NCBI RefSeq assembly: GCF_051014685.1
Contig: NW_027479441.1
Location: 1-64,000, forward strand
Source of the DNA: Ptiloglossa arizonensis
Taxonomy: Eukaryota > Arthropoda > Insecta > Hymenoptera > Colletidae
DNA length: 64,000 nt
Direction: 5' to 3'
Within the stretch, counting starts at the first letter, position 1. Each line of letters begins with the position of its first letter. Both the position numbers and the translations under genes were made by a program. Positions 34,881 through 48,593 of this stretch are shown piece by piece. Below the pieces are notes generated by a model, which was given only the letters and a program-made list of their open reading frames with translations, was not told the origin of the DNA and did not search any database.

Positions 34881-37800
34881 GGATTGGCCAAGGGGAAAAG
34901 TACACACACCATTGTAATCGGGCGAGCTTCTATTTTCAGATGCAACAGGAATTTCTCGAGTTCGTCAATCCGTTCGCGAGATATGGGTGTTAGAAGTTAA
35001 GGAATGGTTGAGAAACCATCAAAATTTTCGCAAGTCTGATACTCGAAACTAATAACTAATATTGCCTACGGCAAAAATACACATACCGTTGCAATCGGGC
35101 GACTTTCTGCTTCCAGATGCAACAGGAATTTCTCGAGTTCGCCAATCCGTTCGCGAGATATGAGAGTTTGAAGTTAAGGAATGGTTGAGGAACCATCAAA
35201 ATTTTCGCAAGTCTGATACTCGAAACCAATAAGTACAGTTGCCTAGGGCAAAAATACACATACCGTTGTAATCGGGCGACTTTCTGCTTTCAGATGCAAC
35301 AGGAATTTCTCCAGTTCCTCAATACGTTCGCGAGATATGGGAGTTTAAAGTTAAGGAATGGTTGAGAAACCATCAAAATTTTCGCAAGTCTGATTCTCGA
35401 AACCAATAACTGGAATGGCCTAGGGGAAAAGTACACACACCATTGTAATCGGGCGGGTTTCTACTTTCAGATGCAACAGGAATATCTCGTGTTCGTCAAT
35501 CCGTTCGCGAGATATGGGAATTTGAAGTTAAGGAATGGTTGAGAAACCATCAAAATTTTCGCAAGTCTGATACTCGAAACCAATAACTGGATTGGCCTAG
35601 GGGAAAAATACACAGACCGTTGTAATCGGGCGAGTATCTGCTTTCAGATGCAACAGGAATTTCTCGAGTTCGTCAATCCGTTCGCGAGATATGGGTGTTA
35701 GAAATTAAGGAATGGTTGAGAAACCATCAAAATTTTCGCAAGTCTGATACTCGAAACCAATAACTACAATGGCCTAGGGGAAAAATACACAGACCGTTGT
35801 AATCGGGCGAGTATCTGCTTTCAGATGCAACAGGAATTTCTCGAGTTCGTCAATCCGTTCGCGAGAAATGGGAGTTAGAAGTTAAGGAATGGTTGAGAGA
35901 CAATCAAAATTTTCGCAAGTCTGATTCTCGAAACAAATAACTGGAATGGCCTAGGGGAAAAGTACACACACCATTGTAATCGGGCGGGTTTCTACTTTCA
36001 GATGCAACAGGAATATCTCGAGCTCGTCCATCCGTTCGCGAGATATGGGAGTTTGAAGTTAAGGAATTGTTGAGAAACCATCAAAATTTTCGCATGTCTG
36101 ATACTCGAAACCAATAACTGGATTGGCCTACGGGAAAAGTACACAGACCGTTGTAATCGGGCGAGTATCTGCTTTCAGATGCAACAGGAATTTCTCGAGT
36201 TCGTTAATCCGTTCGCGAGATATGGGAGTTTGAAGTTAAGGAATGGTTGAGAAACCATCAAAATTTTCGAAAGTCTGATACTCGAAACCAATAACTGGAA
36301 TGGCCTAGGGGAAAAGTACACACACTATTGTAATCGGACGAGTTTCTACTTTCAGATGCAACAGGAATATGTCGAGTTCGTTAATCCGTTCGCGAGATAT
36401 GGGAGTTTGAAGTTAAGGAATGTTTGAGAATCCATCAAAATTTTCGCAAGTCTGATACTCGAAACTAATGACTAATATTGCCTACGGCAAAAATACACAT
36501 ACCGTTGTAATAGGGCGAGTTTCTGTTTCAGATGCAACAGGAATTTCTCGAGTTCGTCAATCCGTTCGCGAGATATGGGAGTTTGAAGTTAAGGAATGGT
36601 TGAGAAACCATCAAAATTTTCGCAAATCTGATACTCGAAACCAATAACTGGATTGGCCTAGGGGAAAAATACACAGACCGTTGTAATCGGGCGAGTATCT
36701 GCTTTCAGATGCAACAGGAATTTCTCGAGTTCGTCAATCCGTTCGCGAGATATGGTTGTTAGAAATTAAGGAATGGTTGAGAAACCATCAAAATTTTCGC
36801 AAGTCTGATACTCGAAACCAATAACTACAATGGCCTAGGGGAAAAATACACAGACTGTTGTAATCGGGCGAGTATCTGCTTTCAGATGCAACAGGAATTT
36901 CTCGAGTTCGTCAATCCGTTCGCGAGATATGGGAGTTTGAAGTTAAGGAATGTTTGAGCAACCATCAAAATTTTCGCAAGTCTGATACTCGAAACTAATG
37001 ACTAATATTGCCTACGGCAAAAATACACATACCGTTGTAATAGGGCGAGTTTCTGTTTCAGATGCAACAGGAATTTCTCGAGTTCGTCAATCCGTTCGCG
37101 AGATATGGGAGTTTGAAGTTAAGGAATGGTTGAGAAACCATCAAAATTTTCGCAAGTCTGATACTCGAAACCAATAACTAATATTGCCTACGGCAAAAAT
37201 ACATATACCGTTGTAATCGGGCGAGTTTCTGCTTTCAGATGCAACAGGAATTTCTCGAGTTCGTCAATCCGTTCGCGAGATATGGTAGTTTGAAGTTAAG
37301 GTATGGTTCAAAAACAATCAAAATTTTCGCAAGTCTGATACTCGAAACCAATAACTGGAATGGCCTAGGGGAAAAGTACACACACCATTGTAATCGGGGA
37401 GTTTCTGCTTTCAAATGCAACAGGAATTTCTCGTGTTCGTCAATCCGTTCGCGATGTATGGTAGTTTGAAGTTAAGGAATGGTTGAGAAACCATCAAAAT
37501 TTTCGCAATTCTGATACTCGAAACCAATAACTGGAATGGTCTAGGGGAAAAGTACACATACCTTTGTAATCGAGCGAGTTTCTACTTTCTGATGCAACAG
37601 AAATATCTCGAGTTCGTCAATCCGTTCGCGAGATATGGGTGTTAGAAGTTAAGGAATGGTTGAGAAACCATCAAAATTTTCGCAAGTCTGATACTCGAAA
37701 CCAATAAATACAATGGCCTAGGGGAAAAATACACAGACCGTTGTAATCGGGCGAGTATCTGCTTTCAGATGCAACAGGAATTTCTCGAGTTCGTCAATCC

Positions 37801-38399
37801 GTTCGCGAGGAATGGGGGTTAGAAGTTAAGGAATGTTTGAGAGACAATCAAAATTTTCGCAAGTCTGATACTCGAAACCAATAAGTACTATTGCCTAGGG
37901 CAAAAATACACATACCGTTGAAATAGGGCGAGTTTCTGTTTCAGATGCAACAGGAATTTCTCGAGTTCGTCAATCCGTTCGCGAGATATGGGAGTTTGAA
38001 GTTAAGGAATGGTTGAGAAACCATCAAAATTTTCGCAAGTGTGATACTCGAAACCAATAACTGGATTGGCCTAGGGGAAAAGTACACACACCATTGTAAT
38101 CGGGCGAGCTTCTACTTTCAGATGCAACAGGAATTTCTCGAGTTCCTCAATACGTTCGCGAGATATGGGAGTTTAAAGTTAAGGAATGGTTGAGAATCCA
38201 TCAAAATTTTCGCAAGTCTGATTCTCGAAACCAATAACTGGAATGGCCTAGGAGAAAAGTACACACACCATTGTAATCGGGCGGGTTTCTACTTTCAGAT
38301 GCAACAGGAATATCTCGTGTTCGTCAATCCGTTCGCGAGATATGGGAGTTTGAAGTTAAGGAATGGTTGAGAAACCATCAAAATTTTCGCAAGTCTGAT

Positions 38400-39702
38400 A
38401 CTCAAAACCAATAACTGGATTGGCCTAGGGAAAAAATACACAGACCGTTGTAATCGGGCGAGTATCTGCTTTCAGATGCAACAGGATTTTCTCGAGTTCG
38501 TCAATCCGTTCGCGAGATATGTGTGTTAGAAATTAAGGAATGGTTGAGAAACCATCAAAATTTTCGCAAGTCTGATACCCGAATCCAATAACTACGATGG
38601 CATAGGGGAAAAATACACAGACCGTTGTAATCGGGTGAGTATCTGCTTTCAGATGCAACAGGAATTTCTCGAGTTCGTCAATCCGTTCGCGAGATATGGG
38701 AGTTTGAAGTTAAGGAATGGTTGAGAAACCATCAAAATTTTCGCAAGTGTGATACTCGAAACCAATAACCGGATTGGCCTAGGGGAAAAGTACACCCACC
38801 ATTGTAATCGGGCGAGCTTCTACTTTCAGATGCAACAGGAATTTCTCGAGTTCGTCAATCTGTTCGCGAGATATGGGAGTTTAAAGTTAAGGAATGGTTG
38901 AGAAACCATTAAAATTTTCCCAAGTCTGATTCCCGAAACCAATAACTGGAATGGCCTAGGGGAAAAGTACACACACCATTGTAATCGGGTGGGTTTCTAC
39001 TTTCAGATGCAACAGGAATATCTCGAGTTCGTTCATCCGTTCGCGAGATATGGGAGTTTGAAGTTAAGGAATAGTTGAGAAACCATCAAAATTTTCGCAT
39101 GTCTGATACTCGAAACCAATAACTGGATTGGCCTAGGGGAAAAGTACACACACCGTTGTAATCGGGCGAGTTTCTACTTTCAGATGCAACAGGAATTTCT
39201 CGAGTTCGTCAATCCGTTCGCGAGAAATGGGTGTTAGAAATTAAGGAATGGTTGAGAGACAATCAAAATTTTCGCAAGTCTGATACTCGAAACCAATAAC
39301 TACAATGGCATAGGGGAAAAATACACAGACCGTTGTAATCGGGCGAGTATCTGCTTTCAGATGCAACAGGAATTTCTCGAGTTCGTCAATCCGTTCGCGA
39401 GATATGGTAGTTTGAAGTTAAGGAATGGTTGAGAAACCATCAAAATTTTCGCAATTCTGATATTCGAAACCAATAACTGGAATGGCCTAGGGCAAAAATG
39501 CACATACCATTGTAATCGGGCGAGTTTCTGCTTTCAAATGCAACAGGAATTTCTCGAGTTCGTCAATCCGTTCGCGAGATATGGTATTTTGATGTTAAGG
39601 ATTGGTTGAGAAACCATCCAAATTTTCGCAATTCTGATACTCGAAACCAATAACTGGAATGGTGTAGGGGATAAGTACACACACCATTGTAATCGGGCGA
39701 GT
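38400..39702. repeat. 19-monomer-offset segmental duplication, copy 1
   Basis: Matches 41,763-43,063 at 3,363 bp (19 x 177). Shared variants are GGGAAAAAATACAC, CAGGATTTTCTCG, GATATGTGTG, GGCATAGGGG, GGGTGAGTATC, AACCGGATTGG and TACACCCACC. The match ends where this copy goes to GAGTATCTGCTTTCAGATAC and the other to GAGTTTCTACTTTC. Confidence 0.85.
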
Positions 39703-41762
39703 ATCTGCTTTCAGATACAACAGGAATATCTCGAGTTCGTCAATCGGTTCGCGAGATATGGGAGTTTGAAGTTAAGGAATGGCTGAGAAACCATCAAAAT
39801 TTTCGCAAGTCTGATACTCGAAACCAATAACTAATATTGCCTACGGCAAAAATACACATACCGTTGTAATCGGGCGAGTTTCTGCTTTAAGATGCAACAG
39901 GAATTTCTCGAGTTCGTCAAACCGTTCGCGAGATATGGAAGTTTGAAGTTAAGGAATGGTTGAAAAACAATCAAAATTTTCGCTAGTCTGATACTCGAAA
40001 CCAATAACTCGAATGGCCTAGGGGAAAAGTACACACACCATTGTAATCGGTCGAGTTTCTACTTTCAGATGCAACAGGAATATCTCGAGTTCGTCCATCC
40101 GTTCGCGAGATATGGGAGTTTGAAGTTAAGTAATGGTTGAGAAGCAATCAAAATTTTCGCAAGTCTGATACTCGAAACCAATAACTAATATTGCCTACGG
40201 CAAAAATACATATACCGTTGTAAACGGGCGAGTTTCTGCTTTCAGATGCAACAGGAATTTCTCGAGTTCGTCAATCCGTTCGCGAGATATGGTAGTTTGA
40301 AGTTAAGGAATGGTTGAGAAACCATCAAAATTTTCGCAAGTCTGATACTCGAAACCACTAACCGGAATGGCCTAGGGGAAAAGTAAACGCACCATTCTAA
40401 TCGGCCGTGTTTCTACTTTCAGATGAAACTGGAATTTCTAGAGTTCGTCAATCCGTTCGCGAGATATGGGTGTTAGAAGTTAAGGAATGGTTGAGAAACC
40501 ATCAAAATTTTCGCACGTCTGATTCCCGAAACCAACAACTGGAATGGCCTAGGGGAAAAGTACACACACCATTGTAATCGGGTGGGTTTCTACTTTCAGA
40601 TGCAACAGGAATATCTCGAGTTCGTTCATCCGTTCGCGAGATATGGGAGTTTGAAGTTAAGGAATGGTTGAGAAACCATCAAAATTTTCGCAATTCTGAT
40701 ATTCGAAACCAATAACTGGAATGGCCTAGGGCAAAAATACACACACCATTGTAATCGGGCGAGTTTCTGCTTTCAAATGCAACAGGAATTTCTCGAGTTC
40801 GTCAATCCGTTCGCGAGATATGGTATTTTGAAGTTACGGATTGGTTGAGAAACCATCAAAATTTTCGCAATTCTGATATTCGAAACCAATAACTGGAATG
40901 GCCTAGGGCAAAAATACACATACCATTGTAATCGGGCGAGTTTCTGCTTTCAAATGCAACAGGAATTTCTCGAGTTCGTCAATCCGTTCGCGAGATATGG
41001 TATTTTGAAGTTAAGGATTGGTTGAGAAACCATCAAAATTTTCGCAATTCTGATACTCGAAACCAATAACTGGAATGGTGTAGGGGATAAGTACACACAC
41101 CATTGTAATCGGGCGAGTTTCTACTTTCAGATGCAACAGGAATTTCACGTGTTCGTCAATCCGTTCGCGAGATATGGGAGTTTGAAGTTAAGGAATGGTT
41201 GAGAAACCATCAAAATCTTCGCAAGTCTGATACTCAAAACAAATAGCTACTATGGACTAGGGGAAAAATACACAGAACGTTGTAATCGGGAGAGTATCTG
41301 CTTTCAGATGCAACAGGATTTTCTCGAGTTCGTCAATCCGTTCGCGAGATATGGGAGTTTGAAGTTAAGGAGTGGTTGAGAAACCATCAAAATATTCGCA
41401 AGTGTGATACTCTAAACCAATAACTGGATTGGCCTAGGGGAAAAGTACACACACCATTGTAATCGGGCGAGCTTCTACTTTCAGATGCAACAAGAATTTC
41501 TCGAGTTCCTCAATACGTTCGCGAGATATGGGAGATTAAAGTAAAGGAATGGTTGAGAAAGCATCAAAATTTGCGCAAGTCTGATTCTCGAAACCAATAA
41601 CTGGAATGGCCTAGGGGAAAAGTACACACACCATTGTAATCGGGCGAGATTCTACTTTCAGATGCAACAGGAGTATCTCGAGTTCGTCCATCCGTTCGCG
41701 AGATATGGGAGTTTGAAGTTAAGGAATGGTTGAGAAACCATCAAAATTTTCGCAATTCTGAT

Positions 41763-43063
41763 ACTCAAAACCAATAACTGGATTGGCCTAGGGAAAAAAT
41801 ACACAGACCGTTGCAATCGGGCGAGTATCTGCTTTCAGATGCAACAGGATTTTCTCGAGTTCGTCAATCCGTTCGCGAGATATGTGTGTTAGAAATTAAG
41901 GAATGGTTGAGAAACCATCAAAATTTTCGCAAGTCTGATACTCGAAACCAATAACTACAATGGCATAGGGGAAAAATACACAGACCGTTGTAATCGGGTG
42001 AGTATCTGCTTTCAGATGCAACAGGAATTTCTCGAGTTCGTCAATCCGTTCGCGAGATATGGGAGTTTGAAGTTAAGGAATGGTTGAGAAACCATCAAAA
42101 TTTTCGCAAGTGTGATACTCGAAACCAATAACCGGATTGGCCTAGGGGAAAAGTACACCCACCATTGTAATCGGGCGAGCTTCTACTTTCAGATGCAACA
42201 GGAATTTCTCGAGTTCGTCAATCTGTTCGCGAGATATGGGAGTTTAAAGTTAAGGAATGGTTGAGAAACCATTAAAATTTTCGCAAGTCTGAGTCCCGAA
42301 ACCAATAACTGGAATGACCTAGGGGAAAAGTACACACACCATTGTAATCGGGTGGGTTTCTACTTTCAGATGCAACAGGAATATCTCGAGTTCGTTCATC
42401 CGTTCGCGAGATAAGGGAGTTTGAAGTTAAGGAATAGTTGAGAAACCATCCAAATTTTTGCATGTCTGATACTCGAAACCAATAACTGGATTGGCCTAGG
42501 GGAAAAGTACACACACCGTTGTAATCGGGCGAGTTTCTACTTTCAGATGCAACAGGAATTTCTCGAGTTCGTCAATCCGTTCGCGAGAAATGGGTGTTAG
42601 AAATTAAGGAATGGTTGAGAGACAATCAAAATTTTCGCAAGTCTGATACTCGAAACCAATAACTACAATGGCATAGGGGAAAAATTCACAGACCGTTGTA
42701 ATCGGGCGAGTATCTGCTTTCAGATGCAACAGGAATTTCTCGAGTTCGTCAATCCGTTCGCGAGATATGGTAGTTTGAAGTTAAGGAATGGTTGAGAAAC
42801 CATCAAATTTTCGCAATTCTGATATTCGAAACCAATAACTGGAATGGCGTAGGGCAAAAATGCACATACCGTTGTATTCGGGTGAGTTTCTGCTTTCAAA
42901 TGCAACAGGAATTTCTCGAGTTCGTCAATCCGTTCGCGAGATATGGTATTTTGAAGTTAAGGATTGGTTGAGAAACCATCCAAATTTTCGCAATTCTGAT
43001 ACTCGAAACCAATAACTGGAATGGTGTAGGGGATAAGTACACACACCATTGTAATCGGGCGAG
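41763..43063. repeat. 19-monomer-offset segmental duplication, copy 2
   Basis: Copy of 38,400-39,702 with scattered point changes (for example GAGTCCCG for GATTCCCG, AAATTCACAG for AAATACACAG, GGCGTAGGGC for GGCCTAGGGC). It is older than the 45-51 kb duplication, whose copies look identical. Confidence 0.85.
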
Positions 43064-45231
43064 TTTCTACTTTCAGATGCAAGAGGAATTTCACGTGTTC
43101 GTCAATCCGTTCGCGAGATATGGGAGTTTGAAGTTAAGGAATGGTTGAGAAACCATCAAAATCTTCGCAATTCTCATATTCGAAACCAATAACTGGAATG
43201 GCCTAGGGGAAAAGTACACACACCATTGTAATCGGGCGAGTTTCTACTTTCAGATGCAACAGGAATGTCTCGTGTTCGTCAATCCGTTCGCGAGATATGG
43301 GAGTTTGAAGTTAAGGAATGGTTGAGAAACCATCAAAACTTTCGCAAGTCTGATACTCGAAACCACTAACCGGAATGGCCTAGGGGAAAAGTAAACGCAC
43401 CATTCTAATCGGCCGTGTTTCTACTTTCAGATGAAACTGGAATTTCTAGAGTTCGTCAATCCGTTCGCGAGATATGGGTGTTAGAAGTTAAGGAATGGTT
43501 GAGAAACAATCAAAATTTTCGCAAGTCTGATTCCCGAAACCAATAACTGGAATGGCCTAGGGGAAAAGTACACACACCATTGTAATCGGGTGGGTTTCTA
43601 CTTTCAGATGCAACAGGAATATCTCGAGTTCGTTCATCCGTTCGCAAGATATGGGAGTTTGAAGTTAAGGAATGGTTGAGAAACCATCAAAATTTTCGCA
43701 ATTCTGATATTCGAAACCAATAACTGGAATGGCCTAGGACAAAAATACACACACCATTGTAATCGGGCGAGTTTCTGCTTTCAAATGCAACAGGAATTTC
43801 TCGAGTTCGTCAATCCGTTCGCGAGATATGGTATTTTGAAGTTAAGGATTGGTTGAGAAACCATCAAAATTTTCGCAATTCTGATATTCGAAACCAATAA
43901 CTGGAATGGCCTAGGGCAAAAATACACATACCATTGTAATCGGGCGAGTTTCTGCTTTCAAATGCAACAGGAATTTCTCGAGTTCGTCAATCCGTTCGCG
44001 AGATATGGTATTTTGAAGTTAAGGATTGGTTGAGAAACCATCAAAATTTTCGCAATTCTGATACTCGAAACCAATAACTGGAATGGTGTAGGGGATAAGT
44101 ACACACACCATTGTAATCGGGCGAGTTTCTACTTTCAGATGCAACAGGAATTTCACGTGTTCGTCAATCCGTTCGCGAGATATGGAAGTTTGAAGTTAAG
44201 GAATGGTTGAAAAACAATCAAAATTTTCGCAAGTCTGATACTCGAAACCAATAACTCGAATGGCCTAGGGGAAAAGTACACACACCATTGTAATCGGGCG
44301 AGTTTCTACTTTCAGATGCAACAGGAATATCTCGAGTTCGTCCATCCGTTCGCGAGATATGGGAGTTTGAAGTTAAGGAATGGTTGAGAAACCATCAAAA
44401 TCTTCGCAAGTCTGATACTCAAAACAAATAGCTACTATGGACTAGGGGGGAAATACACAGAACGTTGTAATCGGGAGAGTATCTGCTTTCAGATGCAACA
44501 GGAATTTCTCGAGTTCGTCAATCCGTTCGCGAGATATGGGAGTTTAAATTTAAGGAATGGTTCAGAAACCATCAAAATTTTCGCAAGTCTGATACTCGAA
44601 ACTAATGACTAATATTGCCTACGGCAAAAATACACATACCGTTGTAATAGGGCGAGTTTGTGTTTCAGATGCACCAGGAATTTCTCGAGTTCGTCAATCC
44701 GTTCGCGAGATATGGGAGTTTGAAGTTAAGGAGTGGTTGAGAAACCATCAAAATATTCGCAAGTGTGATACTCTAAACCAATAACTGGATTGGCCTAGGG
44801 GAAAAGTACACACACCATTGTAATCGGGCGAGCTTCTACTTTCAGATGCAACAAGAATTTCTCGAGTTCCTCAATTCGTTCGCGAGATATGGGAGATTAA
44901 AGTAAAGGAATGGTTGAGAAACCATCAAAATTTGCGCAAGTCTGATTCTCGAAACCAATAACTGGAATGGCCTAGGGGAAAAGTTCACGCACCATTGTAA
45001 TCGGGCGGGTTTCTACTTCCAGATGCAACAGGAATATCTCGAGTTCGTCAATCAGTTCGCGAGATATGGGAGTTTGAAGTTAAGGAATGGTTGAGGAACC
45101 ATCAAAATTTTCGCAAGTCTGATACTCGAAATCAATAACTACTATTGCCCAGGGCAAAAATACATATACCGTTGTAATCGGGCGACTTTCTGCTTTCAGA
45201 TGCAACAGGAATTTCTCGAGTTCGTCAATCC

Positions 45232-48200
45232 GTTCGCGAGATATGGGAGTTTGAAGTTAAGGAATGGTTGAGAAACCATCAAAATTTTCGCAAGTGTGAT
45301 ACTCGAAACCAATAACTGGATTGGCCTAGGGGAAAAGTACACACACCATTGTAATCGGGCGAGCTTCTACTTCCAGATGCAACAGGAATATCTCGAGTTC
45401 GTCAATCCGTTCACGAGATATGGGAGTTTGACGTTAAGGAATGGTTGAGAAACCATCAAAATTTTCGCAAGTCTGATACTCAAAACCAATAACTACTATG
45501 CCCTAGGGCAAAAATACATATACCGTTGTAATCGGGCGAGTTTCTGCTTTCAGATGCAACAGGAATTTCTCGAGTTCGTCAAACCGTTCGCGAGATATGG
45601 TAGTTTGAAGTTAAGGAATGGTTGAAAAACAATCAAAATTTTCGCAAGTCTGGTACTCGAAACCAATAACTCGAATGGCCTAGGGGAAAAGTACACACAC
45701 CGTTGTAATCGGGCGAGATTCTACTTTCAGATGCAACTGGAGTATCTCGAGTTCGTCCATCCGTTCGCGAGATATGGGAGTTTGAAGTTAAGGAATGGTT
45801 GAGAAACCATCAAAATTTTCGCAAGTCTGATACTCGAAACCCATAACTAATATTGCCTACGGCAAAAATACATATACCGTTGTGAACGGGCGAGTTTCTG
45901 CTTTCAGATGCAACAGGAATTTCTGGAGTTCGTCAATCCGTTCGCGAGATATGGTAGTTTGAAGTTAAGGAATGGTTGAGAAACGATCAAAATTTTCGCA
46001 AGTCTGATACTCGAAACCAATAACCGAAATGGCCTAGGGGAAAAATACACAGAACGTTGTAATCGGGCGAGTATCTGCTTTCAGATGCAACAGAAATTTC
46101 TCGAGTTCGTCAATCCGTTCGCGAGATATGGGAGTTTAAAGTTAAGGAATGGTTGAGAAACCATCAAAATTTTCGCAAGTCTGATACTCGAAACTAATGA
46201 CTAATATTGCCTACGGCAAAAATACACATAACGTTGTAATAGGGCGAGTTTCTGTTTCAGATGCAACAGGAATTTCTCGAGTTCGTCAATCCGTTCGCGA
46301 GATATGGGAGTTTGAAGTTAAGGAGTGGTTGAGAAACCATCAAAATATTCGCAAGTGTGATACTCGAAACCAATAACTGGATTGGCCTAGGGGAAAAGTA
46401 CACACACCATTGTAATCGGGCGAGCTTCTACTTTCAGATGCAACAAGAATTTCTCGAGTTCCTCAATACGTTCGCGAGATATGGGAGTTTAAAGTACAGG
46501 AACAGTTGAGAAACCATCAAAATTTTCGCAAGTCTGATACTCGAAACCAATTACCGGAATGGACTAGGGCAAAAATACAATTACCATTGTAATCGGGCGA
46601 GTTTCTGCTTTCAAATGCAACAGGAATTTCTCGAGTTCGTCAATCCGTTCGCGAGATATGGTATTTTGAAGTTAAGGATTGGTTGAGAAACCATCCAAAT
46701 TTTCGCAATTCTGATACTCGAAACCAATAACTGGAATGGTGTAGGGGATAAGTACACACACCATTGTAATCGGGCGAGTTTCTACTTTCAGATGCAACAG
46801 GAATTTCACGTGTTCGTCAATCCGTTCGCGAGATATGGGAGTTTGAAGTTAAGGAATGGTTGAGAAACCATCAAAATCTTCGCAATTCTCATATTCGAAA
46901 CCAATAACTGGAATGGCCTAGGGGAAAAGTACACACACCATTGTAATCGGGCGAGGTTCTACTTTCAGATGCAACAGGAATGTCTCGTGTTCGTCAATCC
47001 GTTCGCGAGATATGGGAGTTTGAAGTTAAGGAATGGTTGAGAAACCATCAAAATTTTCGCAAGTCTGATACCCGAAACCAATAACTACAATGGCCTAGGG
47101 GAAAAATACACAGAACGTTGTAATCGGGCGAGTATCTGCTTTCAGATACAACAGGAATATCTCGAGTTCGTCAATCCGTTCGCGAGATATGGGAGTTTGA
47201 AGATAAGGAATGGCTGAGAAACCATCAAAATTTTCGCAAGTCTGATACTCGAAACCAATAACTGGAATGGCCTAGGGGAAAAGTATACACACCATTCTAA
47301 TTCGGCGAGTTTCTACTTTCAGATGCAACAGGAATTTCTCGAGTTCGTCAATCCGTTCGCGAGATATGGTAGTTTGAAGTTAAGGAATGGTTGAGAAACC
47401 ATCAAAATTTTCGCAAGTCTGATACTCGAAACCAATAACTGGAATGCCCTAGGGGAAAAGTACACACACCATTGTAATCGGGTGGGTTTCTACTTTCAGA
47501 TGCAACAGGAATATCTCGAGTTCGTTCATCCGTTCGCGAGATATGGGAGTTTGAAGTTAAGGAATGTTTGAGAAACCATCAAAATTTTCGCAAGTCTGAT
47601 ACTCGAAACTAATGACTAATATTGCCTATGGCAAAAATACACATACCGTTGTAATCGGGCGAGTTTCTGCTTTAAGATGCAACAGGAATTTCTCGAGTTC
47701 GTCAAACCGTTCGCGAGATATGGTAGTCTGAAGTTACGGAATGGTTGAAAAACAATCAAAATTTTCGCATGTCTGATACTCGAAACCAATAACTCGAATG
47801 GCCTAGGGGAAAAGTACACACACCATTGTAATCGGGCGAGTTTCTACTTTCAGATGCAACAGGAATATCTCGAGTTCGTCCATCCGTTCGCGAGATATGG
47901 GAGTTTGAAGTTAAGGAATGGTTGAGAGACCATCAAAATTTTCGCAAGTCTGATACTCCAAACCAATAACTGGATTGGCCTAGGGGAAAAGTACACGCAC
48001 CATTGTAATCGGGCGAGCTTCTACTTCCAGATGCAACAGGAATATCTCGAGTTCGTCAATCCGTTCACGAGATATGGGAGTTTGACGTTAAGGAATGGTT
48101 GAGAAACCATCAAAATTTTCGCAAGTCTGATACTCAAAACCAATAACTACTATGCCATAGGGCAAAAATACATATACCGTTGTGAACGGGCGAGTTTCTG

Positions 48201-48346
48201 CTTTCAGATGCAACAGGAATTTCTGGAGTTCGTCAATCCGTTCGCGAGATATGGTAGTTTGAAGTTAAGGAATGGTTGAGAAACGATCAAAACTTTCGCA
48301 AGTCTGATACTCGAAACCAATAACCGGAATGGCCTAGGGGAGAAGT
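45232..48346. repeat. 3.1-kb segmental duplication, copy 1
   Basis: Matches 48,594-51,708 at a constant offset of 3,362 bp: 18 monomers of 177 plus one of 176. I checked many private variants and all are shared: TCTGGTACTCG, CAACTGGAGTATC, GGAACAGTTGAG, AATACAATTACC, TCTCATATTCG, AGTATACACACC, GCCTATGGC, GTCTGAAGTTACGG. I found no difference by eye. The left edge lies where GTCAATCC (here) faces GTCCATCC at 48,593. Confidence 0.92.
45499..45510. other. 12-bp palindrome TGCCCTAGGGCA (representative)
   Basis: In the ACTACTATG subtype the CCTAGG block is enlarged to a perfect 12-bp palindrome followed by AAAATACATATACC. It recurs near 48,861, 54,878, 57,530, 61,781, 62,659, 63,010 and 63,719. 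A broken form TGCCATAGGGCA is at 48,152, 48,509 and 51,514. It lies at the same monomer position as the TTGCC/GGCAA dyad of the 176-bp subtype. Confidence 0.9.
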
Positions 48347-48593
48347 ACACACACCGTTGTAATCGGGCGAGATTCTACTTCCAGATGCAACAGGAATATC
48401 TCGAGTTCGTCAATCCGTTCACGAGATATGGGAGTTTGACGTTAAGGAATGGTTGAGAAACCATCAAAATTTTCGCAAGTCTGATACTCAAAACCAATAA
48501 CTACTATGCCATAGGGCAAAAATACATATACCGTTGTGAACGGGCGAGTTTCTGCTTTCAGATGCAACAGGAATATCTCGAGTTCGTCCATCC

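Larger units (their letters stand above)
34881..45231. repeat. Mixed satellite zone with 17-19-monomer duplications
   Basis: Many subtypes are interleaved: AATATTGCCTACGGC, GGTGTAGGGGATAAG with TTTCACGTGTTCG, GCATAGGGG, AAATAGCTACTATGG and GGCCGTGTTTC. Two long-range copies can be followed: 38,400-39,702 with 41,763-43,063, and 40,330-41,165 with 43,338-44,173 (offset 3,008). A one-base loss near 42,799 (CATCAAATTTTCG) explains the offset shift from 3,363 to 3,362. No gene or foreign insert was seen. Confidence 0.85.
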